This document shows positions 6,801 through 6,880 of a stretch of 6,880 nt of DNA, in pieces (position 1 is the first letter of the stretch; the number at the start of each line of letters is the position of its first letter). Under the pieces are notes generated by a model. That model was not told the DNA's origin and searched no databases. It saw only the letters and a list, made by a program, of their open reading frames with translations. This DNA is from an uncultured Clostridia bacterium. GTDB lineage: Bacteria > Bacillota > Clostridia > TANB77 > CAG-508. The stretch is taken from contig CALXJL010000076.1 of the NCBI GenBank assembly GCA_944388615.1, positions 1 through 6,880 of the forward strand, read 5' to 3'. Position numbers and translations under genes: made by a program.

Positions 6801-6880
6801 TTTCTTTACTGCCTCTGTACATATTTCTAGATGAGCTACTTTTACTTCTTCTGGTACATATTGTAGTGCATCTCCATTTT
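3831..6880 (-). CDS. Very large DUF4116-repeat protein of unknown function; 5' end outside window
   Basis: The frame is open from the right edge to the TAA at 3831-3833, giving 1015 complete visible residues (residue 1 = codon 6876-6878). The true start lies beyond 6880. A TTG at 6792-6794 could be mistaken for a start but lies inside a repeat unit. Layout: residues 1 to about 92 are three 26-residue units plus a decayed fourth, with YVPEEV and EICIEAVKQ signatures typical of DUF4116. Residues about 93-560 are charged, mostly helical and Glu/Lys-rich, with coiled-coil-like stretches (about 273-318). Residues about 590-780 are a compact module with Cys607-Cys608, His621, QSWTWR (648-653), YDNIEI (660-665), VTCGIGYND (722-730) and a Trp/Gln end (EPWIDSGKTQIVLA, 765-778). 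Residues about 880-980 have the strand-helix order of a GNAT acetyltransferase (YYIADIAMIGG; TSYINIRKMEESGII) but lack a clear acetyl-CoA loop. No signal peptide or membrane segment is seen in the visible part. The C-terminus ends in charged residues. I do not recognise a function. A phage, plasmid or effector-type accessory protein is possible. Confidence 0.85.
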   Translation of the reverse strand, partial: NGDALQYVPEEVKVAHLEICTEAVKKNGLALPYVPEEVILANPEICIEAVKQDASILWYVPEEVLIEYPEICIEAVKQYGWVLEYVPEKVQKKYSTQLLDENISVYLSEDFKARNEEKVKRYMFEDISRIEKIKEKAHFNISPDYEELRMDIFYHDMIKTIGLDEVERLVNIGNLTKEELEKYSIEYDETFDKLFERKYKLIGEIGAVVDIFRGIDFSEYAKKGKNVQFDIYKNINMLLEENTHMDIETMLKEAMKMSGVETNEKIIEKFDSKKRTILNRLYEDKFEKIRSNLEERLEEGLESQQEPIMRIIEEKIHKNYIEGEGVYNTEEVIQKVIEELERKRENGINYYSPHMTSQKENIVKITKEFLEDRTTQSTLSKSLVKIIQEKKEEIGKGWIRKIKSIPYELSKEEYKKLQKSLQIELESTWEIKAKDGNEEEAYKLLNEKNIPGVLSYNQIEQMFGSIRKPYSEKFKEYYKEHREEFLGDAEVRLKFAKIHNNFDRIISMPEVSVRYKIGNLSVEHILTILANEKYENIQAGNERLAEIASKAGLDKEYFDAAQKVYEITRKREGLSFPQVENRGNKYRGRVLRADEALNLFAGDITTCCQKFGDVGEGTLMHASTENNGGIFVIEEMNEKGQVKRIIGQSWTWRNKDRICYDNIEINEEILKEMTKEEQEEILQIYMKAGEKAIEIDKKSLSKLLKEGRINREVYDEYVLKEVTCGIGYNDLNILEEGLESGRLKSTQIIQPIEKGKTYQGYQNKEPWIDSGKTQIVLARMSEKERKEIEERREKTNKGNIADREIPLYKNRREVESYKGKEIINDDIRRIKEIEKEVYREEQQVLNEAQNVEDIAEIYGLTTENVELTISKEDDWYMIGDEGEKDYYIADIAMIGGVHSQKNTDKKSKNTRMATLEMVEKVYEKMLEMAEKGKVVTCDATKDTSYINIRKMEESGIIQIERDEENGTFGGGDIEMRKVTMIPNKEKLQEEIESIKKILEGLKERDIAKRIDDDGR
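6600..6878 (-). repeat. 78-bp tandem coding repeats (DUF4116-type, 26 residues each)
   Basis: Units occupy 6801-6878, 6723-6800 and 6645-6722, with a diverged fourth at about 6600-6644. Protein units share a hydrophobic start, YVPEEV, then EIC(I/T)EAVK(Q/K). At DNA level, a 30-base segment is identical at 6645-6674 and 6723-6752, and the corresponding segment at 6801-6830 differs at about 4 positions. The array continues past the window edge, so the total copy number is unknown. Such repeats presumably form paired helices for protein contacts, which is inference. Confidence 0.9.

Noticed and set aside
6600..6880. Repeats considered as a CRISPR array
   Set aside because: The period is 78 bp with no unique-spacer pattern. 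The repeat is in frame with a long open gene and gives conserved protein units.

Overview
The window is AT-rich DNA with A/T-heavy codon choice and strong Shine-Dalgarno sites (AAGGAGG, ATGGAGG, GAAAGGGG). It uses the standard bacterial code: TGG encodes Trp and no in-frame TGA was seen. This fits a low-GC Firmicute, most likely a clostridium or a gut relative. I cannot name the species.

Left half (1-3780): an alpha-glucan (glycogen-type) locus arranged as a divergon. A GT4 glycosyltransferase runs leftward and leaves the window at position 1. A DUF4912 protein with a lysine-rich tail and a GH57 1,4-alpha-glucan branching enzyme run rightward as a probable two-gene unit. The 220-bp gap between the diverging starts (954-1173) holds a candidate promoter for each direction and a short motif repeated at 11-bp spacing. 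A perfect 13-bp inverted repeat lies between the DUF4912 and GH57 genes. Together, the GT4 enzyme would extend alpha-1,4 chains and the GH57 enzyme would add alpha-1,6 branches. DUF4912 is a recurrent but uncharacterised partner of such enzymes.

Centre (3781-3830): a 14-bp perfect GC-containing hairpin separates two convergent genes and probably terminates the GH57 transcript.

Right half (3831-6880): one very large leftward reading frame, open through the right edge, so its start is missing. Its visible N-terminal end consists of 26-residue repeats of DUF4116 type. A long charged helical region follows, then a distinctive Cys-Cys/His/SWxWR/DNIE module, and finally a C-terminal segment with an acetyltransferase-like (GNAT) strand/helix order. 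I cannot assign its function. It is the least explained part of the window. The many rightward reading frames opposite it, rich in Leu and Phe, are shadows of its Glu/Lys-rich coding.
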